Source: Sipunculus nudus (lineage: Eukaryota > Annelida > Sipuncula > Golfingiida > Sipunculidae). From it: DNA of 64,000 bases. Location: contig CM049320.1 of assembly GCA_026874595.1 (NCBI GenBank), positions 44,466,714 through 44,530,713 on the forward strand, given 5' to 3'. Positions 48,031 through 59,045 of this stretch are shown one piece after another (position 1 is the first letter of the stretch; the number at the start of each line of letters is the position of its first letter). The notes beneath the pieces were generated by a model. That model saw only the letters and a program-made list of their open reading frames with translations. It was not told the origin of the DNA and ran no database searches. The translations under genes were made by a program, and so were the position numbers.

Positions 48031-48150
48031 TCTCCGGAGATGATTTCGCTGTTTCGCCAAAATCAGTTTCGGTTTTGCTATTATTAAGTGGACGGTTTCC
48101 CGGAAGTGGCCGAAACCGAAACCAGTTTCGAATTTTCGTTTGCGCCCCTA

Positions 48151-48637
48151 GACCTATATTTAGGTGGCGCCACTAGTCTCATACTGAAATATTTATCTCC
48201 AAGATGAATAAACACAACAAATTTAAAAGCGCTCTATGCATTAATTATTTGGAAATTTAAGCTTTTGTATCTTTTTATTTAAAATTGACTGATTAAAGTG
48301 AAGTGGCAGTCCTGTACAATAAGTGGATGAAGTACATTGATTTACTTGACACAATGACATATAAGAGAACAGTCAATTCCTTCACGATTTGTTTATTGTG
48401 ACAAACGTTGATTAGATGATGATTAGCCTAGAATTAGTACAATAAGTGCTATAAAATATATCATCATCTAAAATGAGCCACGCAGCTCTGAAAGGCGTCC
48501 AGAAAGTCTTTAAGTGTAAAATAAAAACATTTAGATAAAAAATTTCATGAAAGGGATTATGCCGACTCATGCTTACACTTTGCTTTTTCCGGGAGCGGGT
48601 TACCCTTCCATTCACAACGTGATTTGTTGGCCGGATA
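48151..48637. other. Region upstream of the TSP1 gene
   Basis: Starts with a scrap of family D ('taggtggcgccactagtct' at 48171-48180), then AT-rich sequence. The transcription start of the host gene probably lies toward the right end, but no TATA box or initiator could be placed. Confidence 0.4.
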
Positions 48638-48645
48638 TGACGTCA
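48638..48645. promoter_or_regulatory. Full cAMP response element TGACGTCA
   Basis: A perfect palindromic CRE 68 bases before the start codon of the signal-peptide exon, in the most GC-rich part of the neighbourhood. CREB/ATF binding is known for this octamer; use here is inferred. Confidence 0.5.
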
Positions 48646-48712
48646 CGTAAAATCGTTGCCTGGGTGACGACTACAAGGTTATTTGTCAGTTACGCTAATA
48701 CCGGGCTGCGCC

Positions 48713-48773
48713 ATGGACCGCTGGCTGACGACCGCTCTCCTGTTCGGATTCCTGGCACTATATTCTACAGCTG
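48713..48773 (+). CDS. Signal-peptide exon of a secreted TSP1-domain protein
   Basis: The ATG at 48713 has a strong context (G at -3, G at +4). The 20 codons spell MDRWLTTALLFGFLALYSTA, a standard signal peptide with a short polar start, a hydrophobic core and small residues for cleavage. A GT donor follows at 48774 (G|GTAGTG), with an alternative at 48780; both leave phase 1. This phase fits the acceptor at 62611-62612, where the next exon starts with the last two bases of an Ala codon. Without splicing the frame runs 23 more codons to TAA, so a tiny secreted peptide is the alternative. Joining to the downstream TSP1 exon is inferred from phase, strand and the need of a TSP1 protein for a signal peptide; an intervening exon cannot be excluded. 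Confidence 0.6.
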
Positions 48774-48866
48774 GTAGTGGTAGGACTAGTATTCCATATT
48801 GTGGTTATGACCCTAGAATGTCTACCCATTTGTATACTGAAAAATGTGGGTTCAATGCCTAATAGA

Positions 48867-49301
48867 CACCCAACTAGTGAACCAACATTTTTTTATTTTT
48901 TTTTTCTCCACAAAATCCCTCATTTCTGCCTGTGAACCCACATTTATTTTGTGCAAAGTGAACAAACTTTTGCACTTTTTGGTATTTTTGTCAAAATGTG
49001 ACGCCTATTTTTTACTGCATATTTTTAACTTATAAAATACTATTATATTTTACTTATATAAGTATATTATAAACATACTGTATCACCCAACTAGTGAACC
49101 AACATTTTTTTATTTTTTTTTTTCTCCACAAAATCCCTCATTTCTGCCTGTGAACCCACATTTATTTTGTGCAAAGTGAACAAACTTTTGCACTTTTTGG
49201 TATTTTTGTCAAAATGTGACGCCTATTTTTTACTGCATATTTTTAACTTATAAAATACTATTATATTTTACTTATATAAGTATATTATAAACATACTGTA
49301 T
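48867..49301 (+). repeat. Nearly identical 217-bp tandem duplication
   Basis: 'cacccaactagtgaaccaac' starts at 48867 and again at 49084. The copies differ visibly only by one T in a poly-T run. It is recent, and lies in the intron of the TSP1 gene. Confidence 0.95.
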
Positions 49302-49477
49302 GCATACATATATATTACTTATATACCGTATGAATGTGTATATGTTGAACCCACATTTGTTTTTTTTGTCAATGACGTCGCGTAAACATATCACATCAAG
49401 AAAAATAAGTCATGAAATTACGCTTATTTTTCCTATATAACTTAACAAATGATAATATATTAATATATTATTTATAG
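49302..49477. other. Intronic AT-rich spacer
   Basis: Nothing recognised. Confidence 0.4.
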
Positions 49478-49790
49478 TAGGGGTAAAAATGCAGTATAGG
49501 TGACCTGCCCAAAACTGGCTTCCTCACTGATGGTCTGTCCTCATTATTCTTGATTCCACATGGAGCTTACTAAATGAGTCAATCAACATGCACACATCTT
49601 TGTAAGAATTACATATAAAGAATATATAAGAATTATAAGAATCACATTTTTATAAGAAACACATAAAGAGAATATATAAGAATTATAAGCATCACATACA
49701 GCAGTCTTGATTCAAGGAAAAAATTAAGTATGAGTTATGCCAGTTTTGGGCAGGTCACCTATATTGCACTTTTACCGTTTTAGCCCCCTA
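49478..49790. mobile_element. Small TIR element (MITE-2)
   Basis: 'tataggtgacctgccc' with 'aaaactggc' at 49494-49519 is matched in reverse complement at 49739-49763, extended outward by 'taaaa.tgca' on both sides and by TAGGGG at the extreme ends. The arms are about 40 bp and the total about 310 bp, non-coding. The inside has two similar blocks with 'gaatatataagaattataag'. The target duplication was not resolved. Confidence 0.8.
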
Positions 49791-50092
49791 AATTTCATCC
49801 CCGTATAATGCCCCTATACCATAAATTTTCGTGAGATTGAAAGTACTTAATTTTAATTAGGAAAATTAATTGCTGATTCGGGGGTTCAGTTTCAGATTGA
49901 ATTTCAATGATACATCAGTTTATATATATTTTTAGGCTATATACGATTACTAGCCTATAGTGGCAAGGGTAATTGTGTATTTTCGAGTTTTTTTTAAAGC
50001 CTTATTTCACAGCCTCCTGACAATATTCTTGAAGGAATTATATTATAATCATAATTAACATATGTATAATTAAGCAAAATTAAGGGTTATTT

Positions 50093-50136
<44 letters not shown>

Positions 50137-50387
50137 ATATATATGATGTTTTCATAAAAGCACCGTTAAATTGGACAAATGTAGTGGAAAATTGTGTATT
50201 CCGCCTTAATGTCGTTCATGACTTTTTTGTATATCGTCAGGTAAACAAGAGCATTCAAACCCCTATTTACATGTTTAACGCCTCATTTACAAGGTACAAA
50301 AGGAAATATTTGTCTTATTTTTAATATTATCTTATATTAAAACCTTACCTCATTATATTTAGTATAATTGTTTCATATAAATATGCC
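49791..50387. other. Intronic spacer with (TA)n
   Basis: AT-rich. (TA)n of about 18 units at 50098-50133. No gene. Confidence 0.6.
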
Positions 50388-50918
50388 AGTCACCACATAA
50401 ATGGCTTCTGTCCAATCTCCACCAGAGATCACTGCCGCTGCGCTCCACCAGAGGTCACTACCGCTTCGCTGATTTATTTATTTAATAACTTCCAATATGA
50501 GGAGGGGATGTTCATGCTAAAACAATACATATATATCACAAGTTCAGGATATGAACACAATAATCATGAAAATATATTAAAAAGCCTTTAAGAGCATTTT
50601 CAGTAATGCCATGTTCTTACTAAAACCAGGGTTTAAAATATTACGAATACTATCAACCAGACCATTTTTACCCTCCTCTACTCTTTCCACATGATTTCTT
50701 TTCACAGACAGAACATATTTTCGATTTAGAATAACAATTATATAATTATTTCCATGTGTTTAGCATATGTTTTCAACACGTCTTGTTCACAAATTAGGGG
50801 ACTGACTATTTTTACTGTAAAATGTTTTAACCCCTGATCTGTATTTAAATATATTATTTAATAACATTATAGTTTGCACATCGACATAGTGAGACACTGG
50901 CGGCAAGTCTAACGCCTG

Positions 50919-53900
50919 GATTTATGGACCAAATAATGACAACCCAGATTTTTTTATTAATATTATGGATAAAATAGAATTACTACCAAATGACAATAGA
51001 ATATTAGCAGGTGACTTCAACTTAGTTCTTAATATCACTAAAGATAAAAAAGGAGGCAGGGCTAAAACTCATAAAAAAGCTCAAACAGTGGTGAACCTAT
51101 GGATAAAAAACTTAGACTTAGTGGATATATGGCGTAAACAACACCCAAATTTATCGCAATATACCTGGAAAAGATTAAACCCTAAAATTATTTTATGCCG
51201 ATTAGATTTTATACTTATTTCTAAAGGTCTTTCCGAACGTGTACATAAAACAGATATCCAATCAGGTTTTAAAACTGACCACTCTGCTGCTACAATAACA
51301 ATTGATATGAAATTAAATAAAAGAGGACCGGGCTTCTGGAAATTTAATCGTAACCTGTTGAATAACTCAGATTATATAAAACTTATTAAAGAAACTATTA
51401 AAGAAACTAAAGAATATAATAAAAGTGCCAATCCATCTTTGCTATGGGATACTATTAAATGTAAATTAAGAGGGGCATCCATTATTTATTCTCATAGACT
51501 AAACAAGCAAAAAAGAACAAAACTACAACAACTAGAAAACAAATTAAAAATATTAGAGGAACAATATGCAGATAGCCTAGATGATGCTTTAACAGTAGAA
51601 ATAGACCAGCAAAAAGTAGAAATTGAAAATATTATAAAAGAAAAAACAGAAGGAGCAATGTTAAGGTGTAAAACTAAATGGTTTGAGGACGGCGAGAGAC
51701 CGTCTAAATATTTTCTGAATCTGGAAAAGAGGTTATATAACAGAAAGACTATTACTAAACTTAAAGTTGATGATCACTATGTAACAGACCACCATGAGAT
51801 TTTAAAAGAAACAGAGAAATTTTATAAGAATTTGTATACTTCAACACAGTTTAATTTAGATGAAAATTTTTATACAGAATTCTTTACACAATCACACAAA
51901 ATACTAACAGAAGAAGAAAAAAACCTTTGTGATGCCGATTTATCTGAAAACGAAATCTTAGAATGTCTTAAATCTTTTAAAAATGGGAAAACTCCTGGAA
52001 CAGATGGTCTTACAGTTGAATTTTATAGATATTTCTGGGAAGATATCAAACAATATTTAATCAGTGCCTTTGAATACTCATACCTAAAAGAAAAGCTCAA
52101 TATTTCTCAACGTCAAGGGATTATTACACTGATTCCAAAAAAAATAAAAAAACCCACTAAGTTTGAAGAACTGGAGACCAATTTCTTTGCTTAATATAGA
52201 TTATAAAATACTTACTAAATGTATGGCAAGAAGGTTACAATCAGTTCTTCAAAGAATAATCCATCCAGATCAAACTGGATTTTTAAAAAGTCGTTATATA
52301 GGAGAAAGTCTTAATAGAATTTATAACTTAAATAACTATTGCAGTAAAAACAAAATTAAAGCTAATTTAACCCTTTACTGTTTACAAGCCACTAAAGAGC
52401 ACTCTAAATGGGCAACTAGAATGCCATGATATGTATAGATTCTTTCAGGATAAAAATATTGCATATTATTTCTAAGTTTCAATGATTTTCAATAATCTTC
52501 AGCAAACCCTCTTAGTTGGAACTGTTGAAAATTTGATAAAGATACAGAAAAAGCTTGAAAAGATATGGCTGTTAGTGTAAATATAAATAGTGTCAGAATT
52601 TGTCAGAAATCTAAAATAAATGTAAACAGTAAAGGGTTAATAACAATCGACTTTGAAAAAGCATTTGATTTATTAGAATGGTCTTTTATAAACAAAACAC
52701 TCCAGTACTATAATTTTGGAACTATATTCTGTAAGTGGGTTAAAATTTTTTATACTGACATATCATCTTGTGTTATTAATAATGGGTGGAGCTCTTGTTT
52801 CTTCCCAATAAGCAGAGGAGTACGGCAAGGTTGCCCTATGTCTCCTTATTTATTTATAGTCTGCGCAGAAATTTTAGCATCGAGTATTAGAAATAATGTA
52901 AATATTAAAGGTATAGAAGTAGAAAATTCTGAACATGTAATATCTCAATATGCAGACGATACGACTCTATTTATTAAAGGAGGAGGGCCAGTGATTCATG
53001 AGACTATTGAACAGTTTAAGAGATTCAATAAATTAGTGGTTTAAAAATTAACATAGAAAAAACCGCAGTAATGCCTATGGGTAATCACGAATATGGAAAA
53101 GAAGAAATAAAACATTTAGGGTTACAATGGACAGAGGGACCAATTACACTTATAGGAATTAATATTAACAGTACACTCCAAAATCTTAGCGAACTTAACT
53201 TTAAACCTTTAATAGGAAAAATAAATAAATTAGTGGAAACATGGTCAAAACGAAAATTGACACCAATTGGTAAAATTACAGTAATTAAATCCGATTTAGT
53301 ATCCCAATTACAATATCAATTTTCTGTTCTACCAAATCCACCCGCCTCCATAATAAAAGAAATTGAAACTATTCTATATAACTTTATATGGAATAGTAAG
53401 ATAGATAAAATAAAAAGAGAAACTCTTATAGCTTCTAAAGATAATGATGGATTGGATATGACAGATATTTGGTCAAAAATACAGGCAACAAAAATCATGT
53501 GGATTTATAGACTACTAAATTCAAATATTAAAGAAGGATGGAGGCAATTAATTAATCACAGCCTAAATAATTTAACTAAATATTTATTCACATGTAATAT
53601 TAAATTTGATGATGTAGATCAGATACATATACTCAGAAAACTAAACATATTCTGGAAAGAAATAGTACAAGAATGGTGTAAATATAACTTTTATATCCCA
53701 GAAACAACAAATGAATATCTTAATCAATCATTATGGATAAATTCCCATATCAAAATAAATGGTAAAATCGTATTTTATAAAAAGTGGTATGATTCAGGGA
53801 TCCGATATATACACAACTTGACTAAGATGGTGAATAATGCATATTTCTTCTATTCAATTCAAGAAATAAAAAGGATTTATGATATTGAAATACACCAAAT

Positions 53901-54555
53901 GCCCTACAATAGCATTATACATGCGATCCCTGTAAAATGGAAAAAAGAATTAAAGATTTGCCAAAGTTATCATAATTGTGAATTTAAACTCGAAAATAAC
54001 ATTGATAAATTATTAAAAATAGCTAAACCTGTTAAGTCCGTCTATAGCGAAGTTATAAGGGAAAAATATAAATCTCAAGTTAAAAGCATTTTGAAATGGC
54101 AAAAAGACTTGGCAGTATGTAACCAAAATAGTATACTTGAAGCTTTCAAGAATATAGGTTTTATAACAATATCTTCAAAATTAAGATATTTTCAATTTAA
54201 AATTTTGCATAGAATTTTAACTCTAAACCCTTTTCTTTTGAAGGCAGGAATTATAGATCAGGATAGTTGTACGTTTTGTATGAGAGACAAAGAAACTTAA
54301 CTGCATCTGTTTGTTAAATGTACAATCATAAATGATATATGGACAAAGTTAGCATTATGGCTGAAGAATTTCAATATAAATACAAATTTTGATAGTAAGA
54401 ATATAATTCTGAATAATAGCACAAATAAATTATTAGATAAAATTATTCTCTTAATGAAATATTATATATACACCACAAGATGTAATAAGAAGCAATTAAC
54501 TATTAAAGGTGCCACACAGTTTATTACAAAATATTACTGTGTGGAAAAGAAGTAG
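50919..54555 (+). pseudogene. LINE-3 ORF2 (endonuclease, reverse transcriptase, zf-RVT)
   Basis: EN part: ILAGDFNLVLNITKDKKGG (51000), LCRLDFILISKGL and SGFKTDHSAATI. Connector: WFEDGERPSKYFLNLEKR. RT: FKNGKTPGTDGLTVEFYRYF, then a frame change near 52170 to NWRPISLLNIDYKILTKCMA and HPDQTGFLKSRYIGESLNRI. After the inserted element come ITIDFEKAFDLLEW, RGVRQGCPMSPYLFIVCAEI and SQYADDTTLFIKGGG with an intact YADD. Another frame change near 53045 leads to HLGLQWTEGPITLIGININS and, at 54260, the zinc segment CTFCMRDKET, where a TAA (54298-54300) precedes LHLFVKC in the same frame. The layout is that of Tx1/L1 ORF2. Dead, but only a few lesions. Confidence 0.9.
52371..52636. mobile_element. piggyBac-like TTAA MITE (MITE-3) inside LINE-3
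   Basis: 266 bp with inverted ends CCCTTTACTGTTTACA (52371) and TGTAAACAGTAAAGGG (to 52636), flanked by TTAA at 52367-52370 and 52637-52640. A TTAA target and ends starting CCC are hallmarks of piggyBac. It has no transposase. It sits inside the RT domain, and the LINE frame is the same on both sides (insert plus TTAA is 270 bp). Confidence 0.93.
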
Positions 54556-54811
54556 CCATCACCAAAGGAAAGTTAGCTGTACATAAAACTATATGGGGAA
54601 AATTAGATATTATTATTGGGGAAACAAATTGAATTTTTACTGCTAGATTAAGGATGTTTATGTCTGCTTTGTTGTATATGTCACATGTTTGTGTATTTGA
54701 TGTATTATGCTAATGTAAAATTTTACAGTGATGTTATGTAACATATGTCATGTATGTTTGATTGTTTGTACAGTATTGTAAGTTTTGTTCTGTTGGTAAT
54801 AAAAAAAAAAT

Positions 54812-55211
54812 CAGTCCGTCTAAATACCCCCCCCCCCCCAAAAAAAAAAAAAGTCTGGAGTTGCCCAGATGGTTTATTCAGAACAAGCTGCTGAAGACGG
54901 TGGATAAAATGTCATATCTTGGTTCAATTATGAGTAACAATACTGCAAAGGACCATTGTGAGGCAAGAATTAGCGCATACATGTCGGAAAGTATTTTATA
55001 GCCTACAAGGTGCAGGTCTTTGTAATAAAGGATTAAACCTTTATGGTTTAATAATGCATGTATAGTCGATATGTTTTAAGAGTACTTTGGTGTACGGCTG
55101 TAATCCTATTAATTAACGAAAAGTCAAAGGCATGAATTGGACTGCCTGAAAGCCAGATTGATAAAAAGCATTGAAGGAATAGGTCCCTGTTACCGCACAA
55201 AGCCGCCACTC
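54812..55211 (+). pseudogene. Fragment of another LINE (post-RT region)
   Basis: After a C13-A14 tract (54827-54853), the frame 54870-55001 gives NKLLKTVDKMSYLGSIMSNN and HCEARISAYMSES, the segment that follows the RT in several LINE families ('YLGS.IS..G....I..RI'). SLQGAGLCNKGLN follows with stops and shifts. Only a remnant. Confidence 0.65.
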
Positions 55212-55704
55212 CAGGCCATAGACTTACCGCCAGTGCCTCACTATGTGGATGTGCAAACTATAATGTTATTGAATAATATATTTTAATATAGATCAGGGAC
55301 TAAATCATTTTACAGTCTCATGCTCAGTAAAAATGTCAGTCCCCCAAAAAATAGTCAGTCCCCTAATGTGTTCTGTCTGTGAAAAGAAATCATGTGGAAA
55401 GAGTAGGCGAGGGTAACAATGGTCTGGTTGATAGTGTTTTGAACCCTGGTTTTAGTAAGAACATGGCATTACTGAAAATGCTCTTAAAGGCTTTTTTTAT
55501 ATATTTTCATGATCATTGTGTTCATATCCTGATCTTGTGATATATATATGTATTGTTTTAGCATGAATATTCTCTCCTGATATTGGAGGTTATTAAATAA
55601 ATAAATAAATTAGCGTAGCGGTAATGATCGCTGGTGGAGCGAAGCGGTAGTGACCTCTGGTGGAGCGTAGCGGTAGGGACCTCTGGTGGAGATTGGGCAG
55701 AAGC

Positions 55705-56263
55705 CATTTATGTAGACTGGTACCCTGCTCTATTATGGCCCTCAGCCAAGCATAGAGACAGGCGTATAACGCCATCTTAAGTACTCCCAGTTGCAACTCC
55801 TGATTTACCTATAGACTGGTTCCAACTCCAGTATGCACGCTCATACCGGTTTTCATGGACGTTCACGCGATCCTGCTTGATTATCCGTGAAGATTTCTTA
55901 TAAAATAACTTTCTTTGGAGATTTCTAGTTTTAAAATATTGAAGAATAAGTTGTTGCACAAAAATTGAATGATGGATGTATAGATAATTAGATATACTGA
56001 ATCTTTGATATTCCACTGTGCGTAGCAGTTATTTAGTATTAATATATATATATTAATCTGATCATAAATGTTACACTTAATGTACAGCCAACTTTTGGTA
56101 ACTTCTCTGAGCAAACGAAATGCTTATTTTTATCATATAATACATACTGGAGTTGGAGCAAGTCTGCCGGGAATACATAAGATGGCGTTGTACGCCCGCC
56201 CAGAGCAGCGATGCCATAATAGAGCGGGGTACCAGTCTACCATTTATGTGGTGACTGGATTTC
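55705..56263. repeat. Inverted repeat, arms about 120 bp
   Basis: 55705-55845 reads in reverse complement as 56145-56245: 'catactggagttgga.c.agtct', 'taagatggcgtt.tacgcc', 'ccataatagagc.gggtacca'. The loop (about 290 bp) is AT-rich. The right arm ends with 'ccatttatgtggtgactgg', the same terminal phrase as the left end of the fold-back element at 50388, so the two structures are related. Confidence 0.8.
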
Positions 56264-57544
56264 TGTCTGACAATCTCAAGAGCGACACCTGTGGGGCTTT
56301 TACTTAACTAGTAATCTCCAAAATTTTCACATTTTTTCATGATATTTGAAAATTAACCAATTGATATACATATTTTTGTCTTTCAATTAGATTAATATTT
56401 AATTCTGCTTGTTTATGTAGAACATTATGAAAAATCTATTGGTCGATTATCTGAAATGAGAAACTGTTGTGTCCCCCTTAGTTATAAAATCATATTATAA
56501 TATTATACCATTTTTATTTCATAATTTAACATGGTATGTCATGTATATATCATTTGCAAAATATCTAAGCAAATCCGTCAGCGGAAAAAAAGTGTCAATT
56601 TGCCCCTATAAAACTATATACTTTATTTTACATTCATTAACAACAATAGTCTCTCCAACAGTGGGGCGTCCATTGAAATTTGTAAATCTTTTCTTAAATT
56701 TATAGATCAGATCCAGAAAGTAAGTTGCAATAGAGCGATAAGGCATAGGCCTTATTAACAAGAAAATACTAGAATGAAACCAAAACCATACCTTGTAAAA
56801 TATTATTTTTTGTAATTCATAAAAATCAATATATCTGAGAACACATTATTTTTTAAACATCTCAACCAAACTAATAAAGGCCAAGGTAAGTGGTCACATG
56901 CTCAAACGAGTACATTTAAACGCTGATGCATGGTTGTTGAGTGTCATAAATATTCTAAAATGCAATTTTCAAAGTGAGACTGCTACATGTCACTTTGCCA
57001 AAATATGCAAAATATCAATGTTGTTTTTCGCATTCTCCATGGTTCGGATGGTGGCGTTCGGTAGTTTGCAGAAAACTGGAGAACAACACCAACCTTGGAC
57101 GGGCCGCCTACTCTCATAGCAACGCCAGTGGAGACAGCCGAGCATTTTATCACTCGAATGTCCAGGCTGTAGGCCTAATTAGCTACTTCTACCATCCGTC
57201 AGATGGAAAAAATAAAAGGCGTCGTAATGGATCAGTCCATTCAGGGTATACTTTAATGACTAGTGGAACCCTTTTGTGCAGTTGTAAATGGACGAGTAAA
57301 GTTGTACCTCTGGTATTGTGTATTCTAAATTTTAGAGTTTTGTTCCGCTCTCACACACACAAAAATAAAAGTTTGTGCCAGTTAGTATCACTCGTGTCTG
57401 GCTATCAAGGCTATAAACCGTAAAAAGTAGGTCTGGGAGGAGACTGCAGTCAATCTGTGCACACTGTCCTGTGCCCACTGTCCTGTGCCCACTGGTCCCT
57501 TGCTCATTAGGGATTCGGTCTGCCTTTGAGGACTGAGGATTTCT
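56264..57544. other. Intronic stretch without recognised features
   Basis: Contains a 149-codon open frame at 56974-57423 that resembles nothing known to me and has a composition like its surroundings. A short repeat of 'cactgtcctgtgcc' occurs at 57455-57495. Confidence 0.4.
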
Positions 57545-58450
57545 AGAAGTCCTATGTTTATTATTCAAATAGGTCAAAGTCATCTAAACGTATAAAAATC
57601 GGATTTTGTCCATAACTCAGTTAATATTGGACCTATCTTTACAAGGTATGGCTTATTTTCTTCCTCTTCGTCGTAACTCATTCATTTGACTCCTACGTCA
57701 TTTCCAGCAAGCGCGTGACCTCTTGTCGTCTAGTTTGTATGTTTGTTTATGTGTTTGTCCCTACTCAACAGGCCACAGCTTTTTCTTCATATTTTTGTCG
57801 AAATCATCATAGCTGCATATGAACTGCAGCTCATGTTACTCGCCATTCAATGGTCGTTCCTCTGATGTATAGCTGTTATAATCTGCTGTTACCATGGTTA
57901 CACTTTTTGGAAAAAATTCATGACATTTCAAAATGTGGGGTCTCATTCTTCTAACTTTGTCCCTCTCAAATTTAGAGATGTCTGTTTTTTTTTTTATTTT
58001 TGCTTCAGGTAGCATTTGGTCTGTTTCACACTACTTTTTTTTTTTACAAAATATGTCCAAATCTTGTACCGTTTCTCGTCAAACGAGATATTACGAGATT
58101 TCACTTTCTTTCACTCTATAGGCCTCAATTCTCGAGCAATTATACAATTGAAAGACGAATAAAACCCCTACAAATCTTTCGTTTTGAATTGAGACAGGCC
58201 AAAGGTCAAGGTCATCAGAAAACGCAAAAATTTTATTTTGCTCATAACTTCGTCAAATATTGTCCTATCTACACAAACTATAGCTCATTTTATTGGTGTA
58301 TGCATTCCGCATTACGAGGTCTAATCATATGTCATCTAGATTGTATCAGTCTGTCAGTATGTCTATCTGTTCGTCTGTTGTTGTCAACTGCCTGCTAGAT
58401 CTTTGGTCTGTCATATGTCATTCTGGAGTCCATATTGTTATACCAATGAT
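57545..58450 (-). repeat. Family A, reversed
   Basis: The reverse complement shows family A phrases: 'atgacctt.gacc' (58198-58214), 'aataagccata', 'gcttgc.ggaaatgacg', 'aggtcacgcgcttgc', 'aacatgagctgc', 'gtaaccatggtaaca', and the palindrome 'tcgtcaaacga' near 58078. Two or more degraded units. Confidence 0.8.
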
Positions 58451-58499
58451 TCTGAAATGCATACAGTTGAAAGAAATATCAGGAAATATGTTCTGTCTG

Positions 58500-59045
58500 T
58501 CTCCCCGTTCGTCAGCGACTTTTCCGTCCGCGACGGGAGGTAGTCCGAGCCTCAAAAACTGGTCTGAAACGATTAAAGGTAAAAAAGGTTGCGGCTACTG
58601 AAGAGGACTCCTCTTGGGTCCCCTTCTGCTGCTAACGAGGTTTGCATATTTCCGTGTCTTTCTTGAGGAACAGCTTCCTTGCCTTAAAACGTACATTTAT
58701 TTGATCTTTCATGCCTTTCTCACTTCAATCTATTCTTATACCTCAAACCATAACAACAAGTCAAAGATCATCGAAAACCTGAATGCCCCCGCGTCCTATT
58801 CCGGTTCACTAATGTAAACAGCATCACTGACCAGGTCTTCAAGGTAAACATTTACCGATGTATGAATTTCTTGCCACGAGCACAGTGCCACCAATTAATG
58901 TAAAGATATTTGTACATATCTTATTGAGACAGTATCTCACTGATTTTTTTATTTAAACTTTAAGAACAACAACAAAAATCAGCCAACATTCCTCATCTTT
59001 GTCGATACATCGCCTGGTTACAGGGTTTTTCAGCTAGTTGTATAA
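58500..59045 (+). repeat. Family C dispersed repeat, copy 2
   Basis: Partner of 2560-3335: 'gggtcc.cttctgctgct', 'cttgc....aacgtacattta', 'catcgaaaacctgaatgccc', 'ttccggttc' and 'cagctagtt'. It lacks about 150 bp present in copy 1. Confidence 0.75.

Larger units (their letters stand above)
40458..48150. mobile_element. Short TIR transposon (MITE-1), split by a LINE
   Basis: The left end, TAGGGGCCCATGCACTCGAA at 40458, and the following 'aattcgaaactggtttc.g' and 'gggaaaccg' are matched in reverse complement at the right end (48092-48150), which closes with 'gcgcccctag'. The terminal inverted repeats are about 55 bp. Without the LINE (40967-47893) and one copy of its target duplication the element is about 660 bp, with no coding frame: a non-autonomous DNA transposon. 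The flanking duplication was not resolved. The right part has GAAACC repeats (48012-48030 and 48112-48123). Confidence 0.75.
50919..54811 (+). mobile_element. Tx1/L1-like non-LTR retrotransposon (LINE-3)
   Basis: 5'-truncated LINE between the fold-back arms. It starts within the endonuclease at WIYGPNNDNPDFF and ends with 'ggtaataaaaaaaaaa', a polyadenylation signal running into a poly-A tail at 54799-54810. It carries one ORF2 remnant, interrupted by the TTAA element at 52371-52636. Confidence 0.88.
50388..55720. mobile_element. Large fold-back (long inverted repeat) element holding a LINE
   Basis: The left arm 50388-50922 and the right arm 55212-55720 are reverse complements over about 500 bp. 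The left arm begins 'ccagtcaccacataaatgg' and the right ends 'ccatttatgtagactgg'. Inside the arms are 'ctccaccagaggtcactacc' minisatellite units (two left, three right), 'gcatgaa/ttcatgc..aaaacaatac', 'taagaacatggcattactga', and 'gcactggcgg..aagtct' at the inner edges. The arms differ by substitutions and indels. Between them are LINE-3 and a LINE fragment. It looks like a non-autonomous DNA transposon with long inverted repeats, later hit by a LINE. Confidence 0.8.

Noticed and set aside
48782-48861. Readthrough of the signal-peptide exon as a complete small secreted peptide
   Set aside because: Possible (about 23 more codons to TAA) but it has only two Cys, and a donor with matching phase to the TSP1 exon is present. 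Kept as the alternative only.
56974-57423. 149-codon open frame
   Set aside because: No recognisable domain, no neighbour support, no conserved pattern. Could be an exon or chance, and the evidence does not support a call.
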